From Gloeopeniophorella convolvens (taxonomy: Eukaryota; Basidiomycota; Agaricomycetes; Russulales), in the NCBI GenBank assembly GCA_022496205.1, contig WTXD01000247.1, positions 1 through 14,822 on the forward strand: DNA of 14,822 bases, written 5' to 3'. This document shows, piece by piece, positions 1-8,185 of the stretch. The stretch's first letter is position 1. Each line of letters begins with the position of its first letter. The translations under genes were made by a program, and so were the position numbers. The notes beneath the pieces are model-generated. The model ran no database searches, was not told the origin of the DNA, and saw only the letters and a list, made by a program, of their open reading frames with translations.

Positions 1-2
1 CA

Positions 3-2039
3 GCCCCAGTTGTCTTACCAGTGCCAACGGTACAACTTGCTATCCCACCAGCGAATCCACCGCCTCCACCACCTCCTGTTCCCTCTCCTGCGCCGCCTAA
101 TCCGCCTGCAAAGGAAGAAAAACAGGAAGAAAACCCCTTCATTGTAAAGCGACCTGTCACCCCTCCACCTCTATTCAGACAAACACCGGTCCCTCAGACC
201 CCTCAAAGACGCACCACACGGCCAGTTCACCGGCCAGCCGTGGTATCTCCACATATGGAGAGACTGGAACCTATAATTCAGCCACCAGTAGTAGATCCAC
301 CCCGCCCAACTCCTGAGCAAAAGCGGGGGAATGCCGAGCAGTGTAGCCGGCTACTTAGGGAAATGGATGAGGCTCAGCCTGTGCGGCGCACTGCGCGCCC
401 GCATCGTCCTAACCCCAAGTACTACTCTGGAGATAACGCTGAATTCTGGTCTGGACGTCTGGGAATTGCAGAGCTACTTGCAGCTGCAATTGGTGAAGAT
501 CCTGTCACTTATAAAGAGGCAATGCGGTCTGAAAATGCAGAGGAATGGACTGAAGCGTGCCAATATGAAATGGACGCTCTTGCCAAGAACGGCACATGGG
601 AGTTAATGGATCTCCCTGCAGGTCGCAAAGCAGTAAAATCCAAGTGGGTTTTCAAGCTCAAAGCAGATGGACGCTTTCGAGCTCGGTTGGTGGCAAAGGG
701 CTTTACACAAGTCCCTGGGATAGACTACGACGAAACCTTCTCTCCAGTTGCCAGATTTGAGTCACTACGACTCTTGCTAGCGTTAGCTGCGCTAGAGGAT
801 TGGGAAATCCACCAGATGAACGTCAAGTCGGCGTTCCTTCATGGCAACCTGGATGAAGAGATCTATATGGAGCAACCACAAGGTTTCGCAGTACCAGGCC
901 AGGAGAACAAGGTCTGCCGCCTTAAAAAGGCAATATACGGTCTCAAACAAGCTTCACGCGCATGGAACTTGCAATTCCATGGAGTTCTTGAAGAACTTGG
1001 CTTTACGCGCACGGTCTCAGATACTGGGATCTATGTGTATCTTCAACGTGGGGGGGATATAAAAATCATCATTATTCTATACGTTGACGACATCACTTTG
1101 ATGGGGAACTCCCTATCTGAGGTTACTCGCATCAAGACTGCTCTTAGTGCGCGCTATGAGATGACGGATCTTGGAGAAATCCAGTCCTACCTCGGGGTTC
1201 GCATTACTCGCGATCGACCCTTACGCCGCCTAGAGATCGACCAGTCAGGATATATCCTCCACAAGCTGAAGCAATTCAAGCTGGATGGTGCCGATCCTAA
1301 CCTCACCCCCCTTCCTGCCGGCGCCGAAGTGCACCTTGTCAAGTCAGATAAGGAGGCATCCGCTGAAGAGAGACAGTACTATCAATCTCTCATCGGAAGT
1401 TTGCTCTATGCAAACCTTGGCACTAGACCGGACATTTCCTTTGCTGTGGGACGCCTTGCCCAGTACGCAGCAAATCCCTCACCAAAACATCTAAGCCTTG
1501 CAAAATATGTCCTCAAATACCTCAAGGGGACTATTAACTATCGCATCCGCTATGATGGGGCCAATGGGGTCGGACTTTATGGTTACTCCGACTCAAGCTG
1601 GGGAGACAACCCAGATGACTATCGTTCCACCTCTGGCTACGTATTCCTTCTAGCAGAAGGCGCAATCTCTTGGTCCTCGCGCAAGCAAAAGACCATCGCC
1701 CTCAGCACCACTGAAGCCGAGTACATGGCCTTAACCGACGCTGGCAACCAAGCCGCGTGGTATCAGAGCTTTTACTCTGAGCTAGGATACAATGTTGAAG
1801 ATCCAATCCTGTTGCACGGCGACAACAAAGGTTCAGTTGACCTCGCCAGCAATCCAGTTACTGGCAGGAGATCCAAACATATCCAGCTAAAGCACCACAA
1901 GATCCGCGAGTACGTTCAAAACAACGTCGTAGATCTGGTTCGCACCAAGACAGAGGACATGGTAGCAGATGGCTTAACAAAGTCACTTGCCAAATCACGC
2001 CACTCCCTGCTCTCTGGGCAAATGGGTTTAGTAGGATGA
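3..2039 (+). CDS. Copia polyprotein, C-terminal part: reverse transcriptase and RNase H
   Basis: The frame is open to the left edge, so the protein is N-terminally truncated by the window; no start is assigned. It begins with a proline-rich linker (nt ~45-330), as is common between the integrase and RT of copia polyproteins. The RVT_2 reverse transcriptase runs from about nt 590 to 1310. Visible motifs are KSKWVFKLK, ARLVAKGFTQ, QMNVKSAFLHG, KAIYGLKQASRAWN and the catalytic YVDDI (~1080). A connection segment with SLIGSLLYANLGTRPDI follows. The RNase H part (~1560-1990) has SDSSWGDN, KQKTIALSTTEAEYMA, GDNKGS and ADGLTKSLA. The enzyme copies element RNA into DNA in cytoplasmic virus-like particles. 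No frame damage is seen, so activity is possible if the missing 5' part is intact. Confidence 0.96.
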   Translation, partial: APVVLPVPTVQLAIPPANPPPPPPPVPSPAPPNPPAKEEKQEENPFIVKRPVTPPPLFRQTPVPQTPQRRTTRPVHRPAVVSPHMERLEPIIQPPVVDPPRPTPEQKRGNAEQCSRLLREMDEAQPVRRTARPHRPNPKYYSGDNAEFWSGRLGIAELLAAAIGEDPVTYKEAMRSENAEEWTEACQYEMDALAKNGTWELMDLPAGRKAVKSKWVFKLKADGRFRARLVAKGFTQVPGIDYDETFSPVARFESLRLLLALAALEDWEIHQMNVKSAFLHGNLDEEIYMEQPQGFAVPGQENKVCRLKKAIYGLKQASRAWNLQFHGVLEELGFTRTVSDTGIYVYLQRGGDIKIIIILYVDDITLMGNSLSEVTRIKTALSARYEMTDLGEIQSYLGVRITRDRPLRRLEIDQSGYILHKLKQFKLDGADPNLTPLPAGAEVHLVKSDKEASAEERQYYQSLIGSLLYANLGTRPDISFAVGRLAQYAANPSPKHLSLAKYVLKYLKGTINYRIRYDGANGVGLYGYSDSSWGDNPDDYRSTSGYVFLLAEGAISWSSRKQKTIALSTTEAEYMALTDAGNQAAWYQSFYSELGYNVEDPILLHGDNKGSVDLASNPVTGRRSKHIQLKHHKIREYVQNNVVDLVRTKTEDMVADGLTKSLAKSRHSLLSGQMGLVG

Positions 2040-2055
2040 TGGATGTCTTGATCAC

Positions 2056-2062
2056 GGGGGGA
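2056..2062 (+). other. Polypurine tract of the copia element
   Basis: A run of six G followed by A lies directly before the TG that opens the 3' LTR. This is the expected site and composition for the plus-strand DNA primer of an LTR retrotransposon. It lies 16 bases after the polyprotein stop. Confidence 0.8.
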
Positions 2063-2547
2063 TGTTGAGACGGACAGTGTCCTGGCGGCTCTGATTAGAT
2101 TAGATATGGACCTAATGATCAAGGACTATCTTATCTTGTGTACATAATGTTCTAGACTTAAGGCTGTGCTCAGCCCCACATTCGTTTCCATGTTCTGGAC
2201 TATTCTAGGGCATTCCATGACCCACCTTGTACTCCGGTACCCACTCTTACTCCGTTTCATGTGGGTCTCCTAGGCTTTCTAAGCAGTGTTTATCACATGC
2301 TATCTGTCGCTCCTTACTGTATATAAGGACCTCTTTCTTCGCCTTTGTAGCCTCAGTCTTTTGACCTTCTCTGACTGAGGCAAGTACACTACCGCTCTTT
2401 TCACTTCTACCTTATGCTTACCTTACCTTGTAGTGTCACTCTGTGTCCTTCAGGTATTGCACTAATGTATCAGTCTTTTGACCTTCTCTGACTGAGCGTC
2501 ACTCTGTGTCCTTCAGTTGTCACTCCACCCTTTGCTGCGCTTCAACA
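2063..2547 (+). repeat. Copia 3' LTR, 485 bp
   Basis: It begins TGTTGAGACGG and ends CGCTTCAACA, so it has TG...CA ends with TGTTGA/TCAACA short terminal inverted repeats. A TATA-like TGTATATAAGGA lies near 2318-2329 and may drive element RNA. Compared with the solo LTR at 7764-8185 it is 63 bp longer. The extra segment, about 2454-2516, repeats two nearby stretches (TCAGTCTTTTGACCTTCTC and CGTCACTCTGTGTCCTTCAG). Outside that segment I count about nine substitutions in 422 positions by eye. These are two LTR subtypes of one family. Confidence 0.93.
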
Positions 2548-2787
2548 TTAGAGGCATTCATATACTCATTATCTTACTCACTATCCAGGAATGTAGATAC
2601 AGGCAGAGGAGGGACTGGGACTACCTTTGACTTCATGAAGCGTTCTTGATGTAGTATATGGTGCAATGTAAAGAGTAGTGTTGTATTATATGATCTGTTG
2701 ACTGAGTGTGACTCGTCCAGATTTACATTCTATCTTACTTAGTGTTTGATTAACATGTTTCTCCTTTAAGGTATATTGTATCAGCAT
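2548..2787. other. Unassigned AT-rich spacer
   Basis: About 240 bases between the copia LTR and the repeat array. No ORF of note, RNA gene or recognisable element is visible. The segment shares only short words with the repeat array that follows, such as CATTAGAGGC at about 2545 and 2891. Confidence 0.5.
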
Positions 2788-3690
2788 TACAGGACCGGTA
2801 TATGACCGGTCCGATCATTTGCAACCTGTCAATCATCCTGCCTCCCAACTGGTTAAATGAATTAAACTGGCCAACCGATCACATGTCCTAGCATTAGAGG
2901 CCTACCTGCTCACTCTAAAATGGACTCTATGACTTCAACAGCTCTAATATTTCTCCAGTATAGTTGTTGGAGCATTTGTACACAGTCAACAGTGGTTAAA
3001 TATTGCCTGGAGGAATAGACACAATGCTTCTATACTATAAACCTTTATACTATATATATAGGCTTACAGGACCGGTATATGACAGGACCGGTATGTTGAA
3101 GGACCGGTAATATAAACTATCCTCCCTTGTTATATCACCCTCAAGGCTCTCTCAGTCTCATTAGTATCCAGCAACAAGTAAGACACAATATATTGCTAAC
3201 ATCAGAAACATTTCCTATCTACTTTAAGGTTGACTCTATTGCTTTTACAGGTCTGGTATTTTTTAGGTAGTGTTGTTAAGGTGTCCATGCATAGTATATA
3301 GTGGTAGAATTATACCTGGATGTACATATTGTGTTGGTACTATATATGTTAGTACTATGTACAATAACATGACTGATGTATGACAGGACCGGTATGTGAC
3401 AGGACCAGTATATGACAGGACCGGTATTTTACTCTAAATCACCTTATTGCATATCCCTTAGAGTCACCTTCATCCTATTAGTACCAAGTAGAAGGTATGA
3501 TAAAGTATATTCCTAATATTAGAAACATCAATTGGCTATTCCAAAGTTCACTTTGTTACTTTAACAGGTCCGGTATTTTCTTATGCAGAGTAATTAGAGT
3601 GGCGATCTACCGTCAATAGTATTAATATAGTACCTACATACTGGGTGCAAGGTGTTTACTTAGCTGTATATATTGTTCTACTTGTACTTA
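2788..3690. repeat. Diverged tandem repeats, ~280-320 bp unit, headed by ACAGGACCGG
   Basis: Units start at about 2788, 3066 and 3384, and the head of a further one is at 3690. Each head carries ACAGGACCGGTAT, and in the 3066 and 3384 units the AGGACCGGTAT word is itself repeated two or three times. The 3066 and 3384 units align along most of their length: shared landmarks are CATTAGTA/CTATTAGTA, CAGAAACAT/TAGAAACAT and ACAGGTCTGGTATTTT/ACAGGTCCGGTATTTT. The 2788 unit is more diverged but keeps GACTCTATGACTTCAACAG and AGTTGTTGGAG against similar words in the second unit. No coding frame of note runs through the array. It could be a satellite, or the subterminal region of a large DNA transposon; the sequence alone does not decide. 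Confidence 0.65.
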
Positions 3691-4190
3691 CAGGACCGAT
3701 CAAAACCGGACCTGTCAATAAAAACTGGTTGATCGGCCGATCCTATGACTGATAGGTGAAACCGGGCCGGTCGGCCGACGTCGGCTGTCCATGACTGATA
3801 AGAGAGTCTGCGGTCAACTGAACCCATGACTGATAGTAGCTAGTAGTAGTTCATATGTGGCTCTGGGGCCACCTTGTCACCCTTGGTGGATGAGAGTGAC
3901 TCTAGAAACATGTAGTGAGTCAAATATCACACAGAAAGGACTGTGACACACGCTTGGAGGCCTTGGCACTGATGGACTTGCCACCAGGGGTCTGGGCAGG
4001 GGATGCACCCTTCTCCTGCTTGATGGGCTTTGGCTGAGGGGCTTTGGGGGCCATAGGGACAGTTGAGGATATTGTGAGTGGGGAGGAGCGAGGTGGGAAT
4101 AATCAGAGTGCTGCAAATGACCCTCAAGACACGCTGTGAACCAGACTGTGCAATACCCATCAAGGAAACATCTCTGTGATCAAATCGATC
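3691..4190. other. Intergenic stretch with GGACCG/CGGCCG words and CCATGACTGATA repeats
   Basis: After the repeat array come further GGACCGAT, GATCGGCCGATC and CCGGCCGACG-like words (about 3690-3790). The word ATGACTGATA occurs three times (about 3745, 3791 and 3827), and once more as CATGACTGATG near 3369. The only candidate gene is the doubtful minus-strand ORF at 3920-4054. The rest shows nothing recognisable. Confidence 0.45.
3920..4054 (-). CDS. Possible small basic protein, or first exon of a lost gene
   Basis: An ORF of 44 codons on the minus strand starts MAPKAPQPKPIKQEK and continues with alternating Lys, Pro and Ser. Its ATG follows a C/T-rich leader, a normal fungal context. A GT (3931-3930) and an AG (3903-3902) near its end could bound an intron of only ~29 nt, after which a frame reading STKGDKVAPEPHMNYY runs to a stop near 3840; that intron is too short to trust. 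The composition resembles a disordered, nuclear-type N-terminus and not a folded enzyme. It points away from the gene at 4756, so the two would share an upstream region of about 700 bases. Another overlapping frame is open here too, so this may be chance. I recognise no family. Confidence 0.22.
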   Translation of the reverse strand: MAPKAPQPKPIKQEKGASPAQTPGGKSISAKASKRVSQSFLCDI

Positions 4191-4193
4191 AAT

Positions 4194-4234
4194 GCACGGA
4201 CCGTGCGGAACAGACCGTGCGATGCGGACTGTTT
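4194..4234. repeat. Cluster of CGG-N-CCG palindromes, left edge of the gene block
   Basis: The perfect 13-bp palindrome GCACGGACCGTGC (4195-4207) is followed by two degenerate copies (CAGACCGTGCG and TGCGGACTGTT). A similar pair lies at 11003-11027, beyond the last gene on the right. The palindromes at the two sides could be subterminal repeats of one element, but no matching longer terminal repeat was found by eye. Confidence 0.6.
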
Positions 4235-4258
4235 AAGCGATATCAGATCACCTGGAGA

Positions 4259-4317
4259 AGTGATGTCATTATCTAGATCTTGATCATAATCAGATCTTTG
4301 TTGTGAATGACATCACT
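4259..4317. repeat. Inverted repeat, 12-bp arms
   Basis: AGTGATGTCATT at 4259-4270 is the exact reverse complement of AATGACATCACT at 4306-4317. Inside the loop, AGATCT occurs twice around TGATCATAATC, giving a second nested pairing. The structure is in the non-coding DNA upstream of the gene at 4756. Confidence 0.8.
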
Positions 4318-4333
4318 GGGCCTAGATCATTCT

Positions 4334-4363
4334 AGAAGTTGCCAGAATCTTCTGGCAACTTCT
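4334..4363. repeat. Perfect hairpin, 14-bp arms with a 2-base loop
   Basis: AGAAGTTGCCAGAA (4334-4347) and TTCTGGCAACTTCT (4350-4363) are exact reverse complements separated by TC. A perfect 14-bp stem is not expected by chance in a few hundred bases. No U-run follows, so a transcription terminator of bacterial type is not the explanation. Confidence 0.85.
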
Positions 4364-4446
4364 CTTAGCTTCTTCTATCACCTGACTGTGATTTGTGATG
4401 TGCTGGAACGGTCCGTGCAATGACCTGGTAATGTGAGAGACCTGAG

Positions 4447-4520
4447 TCACATGCAGATCTCTCACACTTATCACATATTCAGTGTGACATCAGATCTTGT
4501 GATGTGGTGGCTGCATGTGA
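4447..4520. repeat. Inverted repeat, 10-bp arms
   Basis: TCACATGCAG (4447-4456) pairs with CTGCATGTGA (4511-4520). The flanks pair in part too (GAGAGACCTGAG against GAGAGAGTCTAG). With the two inverted repeats to the left it makes a dense fold-back zone at about 4255-4530. Confidence 0.65.
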
Positions 4521-5293
4521 TGAGAGAGTCTAGAATAGTCTAGAATCAAATGGAAACACTGAATAATTGTGTTGGTAATCTGATGGATCAATAGATGCGA
4601 TGAGAACGGCCCGGTTTGGGGGAATGGAATGGTCCGTGCGAGGGGCATGCACGGCCCGTTCATAGGCGCTTTGGGGGCGTTGTGGGAACTCTGAGTCGCA
4701 CTGAGTGCTTCCTCACATTGCCTAGCAATATCTCCACTTTATTCCTCATCGCATCATGGCTGCCATTGACCCCAAGCTTCTCAAGGACTACCAAAGGCTT
4801 CCCTTTCAGCAACAGAGGCAGATCCTCTGTGCTGGGAGAATTCTGGAGGCTCTCTTACTTCGAAGGCAAGGCCAGACAGCCTCTGATGATGTCCTCATGC
4901 TTGGTATCAATAGGGAACTGGTGAGTCTCAATCACACTCTCTAATTATTCTGCATTACTGATAGTGAATACTAGGCTGAGGCATCCATGTGGGAGGATCA
5001 GGATGCCAAGGATAGGGCCCATCCCATCACTAGCTTTGTGGCTAGTTTCCTTGAGGAGGGGAACACAGATCTGGGTGAGATCAACCTAGATGAGCTCATT
5101 GAGAGGTGCAAAGAGTTGGAGGATGAGCATGGGGTGATTACATGCAGTGAGCCCAACCTGTTCAATGATCAAGACCCATCCCACCCTGAGTGGTGGATGC
5201 TGGAGGGGGACAACAATGGGGAGGGAGATGGGGAGCCAGAGGGTGAGAAGAATGAGGAGGAGGAGGATGGAGAGGAAGAGCAGCCCTCTAAAG

Positions 5294-5353
5294 GTGCATG
5301 GTGCACAGTCCGTGCATTCTGAACACTAACAGCCATTTCTACCTCGATTTCAG
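5294..5353 (+). other. Intron whose 5' end is made of palindrome sequence
   Basis: The intron starts GTGCATGGTGCACAGTCCGT and ends ATTTCAG. Its first 30 bases are built of GTGCA and ACNGTCCGTGCA words of the dispersed palindrome family. Its exon neighbours read on in one frame across the junction until the TAG at 5410. Confidence 0.65.
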
Positions 5354-5684
5354 AGTCTGAGCAGCCTGAGGGGCCCCCCTCAGCGCCATGTCGCTCGGGC
5401 CATCTTCAATAGCGCAAGGGCGATGCTGCTGAGGCCCAGAAGACCCCCAGAAGGTCCAAGACAATGATTAAGATGTCCCTCAATCGGTGAGCAGCTCAAT
5501 CACTGAAAGCTTCAAGGTGGGCAACTTTGAAGGTAATTCTGAACAGGGGGAGGTTGTGGGGCCTGTTGAGGCCCCATCAGCGGTCATCTTGGGCAAGAGA
5601 AAGGCACAGCCCACTCGCCGTCGCGCCCCCACCACCCAGGAGAGTGAAGAGGCCCATATTGTCACTCTAAACAACTATGACACG

Positions 5685-5734
5685 GTCCGTGCATGCAATA
5701 ACTCGCAGATTTCGACTAATCGGTCCGTTCTCAG
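5685..5734 (+). other. 50-nt intron with a palindrome copy at each end
   Basis: The donor GTCCGTGCAT lies inside the ACGGTCCGTGCA copy at 5682, and the acceptor CGGTCCGTTCTCAG contains the copy at 5721. Joining the exons keeps the frame (phase 0, ...NNYDT then MKCGPC...). Read without splicing, the frame runs through to stop a few codons on, so splicing is the better model. Confidence 0.65.
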
Positions 5735-6325
5735 ATGAAATGTGGTCCCTGCAATCGCCTTGTTAAGAAGTGTGAGCCACAGAGCTCTACCTCCAGCAGC
5801 AGGGCCTACATATGCAAATCTTGTCATGATGGCAAGATCAAGTGCTTCCCTGTCGCTGAGTGGGCTCTGCACATGTTGCAGAACAGGGAGAACTACATCA
5901 AGACACTCACAGAGGCTGAGTTTGTTCGTGAGTGCTCATTCTACTGATTTCTGATTTATCTGACTATTTTCACCGAATGAGGAGCTCAGGGAGATGCTCA
6001 CTGGCGTTGAGACCCTCACAGAGGGTCTCATATCTCAGCTGGGCACCCTGAACCTTGGCAGCAACCTCCCCTCTCGTGCCAACACCTCCACTGTCCCCAC
6101 CCCTATTGACTCGCCTGCAGGTTCGATGCAGTCATTTGGGATCTCGAGGCTCGCAGTAAATGACCCAGCAGCATCAGAGAGTGCCTCAGTGCCTCGTGAT
6201 GCGCGCAGCACGGGCTGTGCACCCTCCACTCGAGGTGCATGCCCCTCTGGCACTTCTGGAGGTTGTCATTGAAGGGCCTGTTTTTTACTGTATTTTCTGT
6301 ATTGTTGTGAACGCATGCGAAGTCT

Positions 6326-6333
6326 GTATAAAT
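6326..6333 (+). promoter_or_regulatory. Possible TATA box of the KDZ gene
   Basis: TATAAATA stands about 240 bases before the chosen KDZ start codon and about 54 bases after the stop of the preceding gene. It is the only clear TATA-like word in this 300-base gap. Distance and composition fit a fungal promoter, but nothing else confirms it. Confidence 0.35.
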
Positions 6334-6372
6334 ATCAAGGTGCATTGTTTTGCCTTTGACTCAAATTCGGCT

Positions 6373-6486
6373 TGCACGGACCGTTTGAACAGGCCGTGTG
6401 GAACGGACCATGCGACACTGCATGTGCACAACTGCATGTGCCAAATGGCACGTGCAGAATGACACGTGCAACACGGCCCGTGCCAG
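6373..6486. repeat. Tandem degenerate palindromes in the leader of the KDZ gene
   Basis: Eight or so 12-17 base words of the GCACGGNCCGTGC family follow one another: GCACGGACCGTTT, AGGCCGTGTGG, ACGGACCATGCG, TGCATGTGCA (twice in variant form), GGCACGTGC, GACACGTGC and ACGGCCCGTGCC. Spacers are AAC, GAC or AAT. This is the densest cluster in the window. It lies between the possible TATA box and the start codon, so it would be in the 5' leader if both are right. Confidence 0.7.
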
Positions 6487-6935
6487 CCACAATATCCGAG
6501 CAACTCAGTCGTTATAACCATATTCCAGTCATCCTACTGCTCACTATATTCCTCACTCTATTCTCACCATCTATGTCACCAAACTATATCAAGACAATTG
6601 ACCCAGAGGATGAACCCATCCAACAAGACACTAGAAATGTCCAAACCAGGACCGGTATTAGAACCTATGAGCGCACAGTGCGCTCAAAGCCATACCAGCG
6701 ACCCAACAATCCTCCAGTCCATCAGACACCCACTGCTGGCCCATCCAAGACATGCACAACCACTCAGGGGGTCCAGAATCAACCCAGAACGGCCCGTGCA
6801 ACTCCCAGTCATCCCCCAAATTATCAACAAGATGATGATATGATGGTGGTTGATGAAGAACCATCAGAACTCCCACCTCATCCTCAGTTGGTCTGTAATA
6901 TTCACATCTTATTATATTCTACTCATGGGCCATAG

Positions 6936-7235
6936 AAACCTATGGAGGAGTGGCTAGGACTCAGAGAGGATTATCTGAACATCCTTCTGCAGAGTGAAGG
7001 TCCTCAGAGTGGTCTTGTGTGCTCAGTCTGTGGTGTTGAGGGTCTACTGTCTTGTTCTGATTGCTTTGGACAACCTGCATATTGCAAGAAATGCTGTCTC
7101 AAGGCTCACAATCATCTCTCATTCCACAGACCTTCTGCATGGACTGGATCACACTATTCTCCTGTGAGCCTCACATCCCTTGGCTACATCTTGTGCATGG
7201 GCCACAATGGACAGCCTTGTCCCTCTACTGTTGAG
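6936..7235 (+). other. CxC2 cysteine cluster domain of the KDZ protein
   Basis: The exon reads KPMEEWLGLREDYLNILLQ and then a zinc-ribbon-like array: CSVCG, CSDCFGQPAYCKKCCLKAH and HLSFHR, followed by SLGYILCMGHNGQPCP. This is the arrangement of the CxC2 domain that precedes KDZ transposase domains in mushroom fungi. It is presumed to bind zinc and DNA; the role is inferred from the family. All the expected Cys and His positions appear present. Confidence 0.8.
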
Positions 7236-7758
7236 GTATGATGCTTTGCTTCTCTATGAACACTTACTCATTGTATTAGGGGAAACGAGCTGAGTGTGCT
7301 GCTGAGAATACTAATCAGGCTAGAAATATCAGTGTGCCACAGCAGAGGTCAGTCTTAGTATGCTTTCTTAGTGCAATTGTTTATTGATGGACTTGTTTTG
7401 ATCTCAGAGATACTCAGTTTGCCACTGAGGTTCAGAGACTTATGGCCATCTCTGTTGACCTTGTGTCTGAAGGCAAGACTAAATCTAGACGAAGACAGGC
7501 CAAGGATGGTAACACAATTGTTACCATTGTTGATCGGACCGGTATCCATCAGATCCCTGTGCTGTACTGCATTTGCCATGGTGCTGCTGACTTGGATCAA
7601 CAACTCTTTGCCATGGGATTACTCCCAGCCACCTTCCGAACTGTGGAGACCATCTTCACCTTCACTGTGCTGGATGACTTTCTGGTGGATAATCTAGAGT
7701 GTAAGACCACTGGACAGACCTATTATTCCAAGCTGCAGACCATCACCATAGCATGGTT

Positions 7759-7763
7759 TCCTT
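7759..7763. repeat. Target site duplication TCCTT, left copy (right copy 8186-8190)
   Basis: The same five bases stand immediately before the TG and immediately after the CA of the solo LTR. This fixes the insertion borders to the base. Confidence 0.92.
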
Positions 7764-8185
7764 TGTTGAGACGGACAGTGTCCTGGCGGCTCTGATTAAA
7801 TTAGATATGGACCTAATGATCAAGGACTATCTTATCTTGTGTACATAATGTTCTAGACTTAAGGCTGTGCTCAGCCCCACATTCGTTTCCATGTTCTGGA
7901 CTATTCTAGGGCATTCCATGACCCACCTTGTACTCCAGTACCCACTCTTACTCCGTTTCATGTGGGTCTCCTAGGCTTTCTAAGCAGTGTTTATCACATG
8001 CTATCTGTCGCTCCTTACTGTATATAAGGACCTCTTTCTTCGCCTTTGTAGCCTCAGTCTTTTGACCTTCTCTGACTGAGGCAAGTACACTACCACTCCT
8101 TTCACTTCTACCTTATGCTTACTTTACCTTATAGCGTCACTTTGTGTCCTTCAGTTGTCACTCCACCCTCTGCTGCGCTTCAACA
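7764..8185 (+). mobile_element. Solo copia LTR inserted in a KDZ exon
   Basis: A 422 bp LTR with TGTTGAGACGG at the left and CTTCAACA at the right, nearly identical to the copia 3' LTR at 2063-2547 apart from a 63 bp segment and about nine substitutions. It is flanked on both sides by TCCTT (7759-7763 and 8186-8190), the 5-bp duplication expected of an LTR element. It splits a coding exon just after the codons for AWFP; removing it with one TCCTT copy rejoins the KDZ frame. No internal element DNA remains, so LTR-LTR recombination after insertion is the likely history. Confidence 0.97.

Larger units (their letters stand above)
1..2547 (+). mobile_element. Ty1/copia LTR retrotransposon, 3' part
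   Basis: The left end of the window lies inside a copia-type (Pseudoviridae-like) retrotransposon. In order it holds the reverse transcriptase and RNase H part of the polyprotein, a purine-rich tract and the 3' LTR. The integrase, protease, gag and 5' LTR lie beyond the left edge. The RT and RNase H frame is open without a stop for over 2 kb, and the LTR has intact TG...CA ends, so this copy looks younger than the other elements in the window. A solo LTR of the same family sits at 7764-8185 in the same orientation. The 5 bases after the LTR are TTAGA; whether they form a target duplication cannot be tested because the 5' end is outside the window. Confidence 0.95.
4756..6272 (+). pseudogene. 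Unknown gene with Zn2Cys6-like cysteine array and acidic tract (damaged frame)
   Basis: A gene of about six exons and ~408 codons. The ATG at 4756 follows a C/T-rich leader; the protein starts MAAIDPKLLKDYQ. Introns: 4921-4974, 5294-5353, probably 5487-5546, 5685-5734, and 5924 or 5928 to 5981. From the N-terminus come a helical region, an acidic tract (Glu/Asp-rich, ~5180-5285), basic segments (KTPRRSKTMIK; GKRKAQPTRRRAP), then at 5735-5860 six cysteines spaced CX2CX6C-X13-CX2CX6C, and a Ser/Thr/Pro-rich tail ending at TGA 6270. That spacing fits the fungal Zn2Cys6 binuclear cluster, but the cluster is internal and the basic residues differ from Gal4-type proteins, so DNA binding is only a suggestion. 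Two defects are seen: a TAG at 5410-5412 in the expected frame, and a one-base phase mismatch at the 5487 donor. They may be decay or assembly errors. It lies 300 bases upstream of, and co-directional with, the KDZ gene. Confidence 0.6.

Noticed and set aside
2788..3423. Telomere-type repeat made of AGGACCGGTAT
   Set aside because: The word is not in a regular short tandem, has no TTAGGG-like unit and lies inside a ~300 bp period.
4334..4363. Intrinsic transcription terminator
   Set aside because: Perfect hairpin but no T-run, and the setting is a eukaryotic gene region.
5388..5412. A ~24-nt intron ending in AATAG to remove the in-frame TAG at 5410
   Set aside because: Too short, with a poor donor; a point change or an unrecognised splice pattern is left open instead.
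5487..5509. A 23-nt intron to restore the frame of the gene at 4756
   Set aside because: It is shorter than any credible fungal intron. A 60-nt intron (5487-5546) plus one missing base at the donor is more likely.
6372..6572. Upstream in-frame extension of the KDZ N-terminus from an ATG at 6372
   Set aside because: It would translate the palindrome array into Cys- and Thr-rich low-complexity sequence; the ATG at 6573 has a normal C/T-rich fungal leader and opens a plausible N-terminus.
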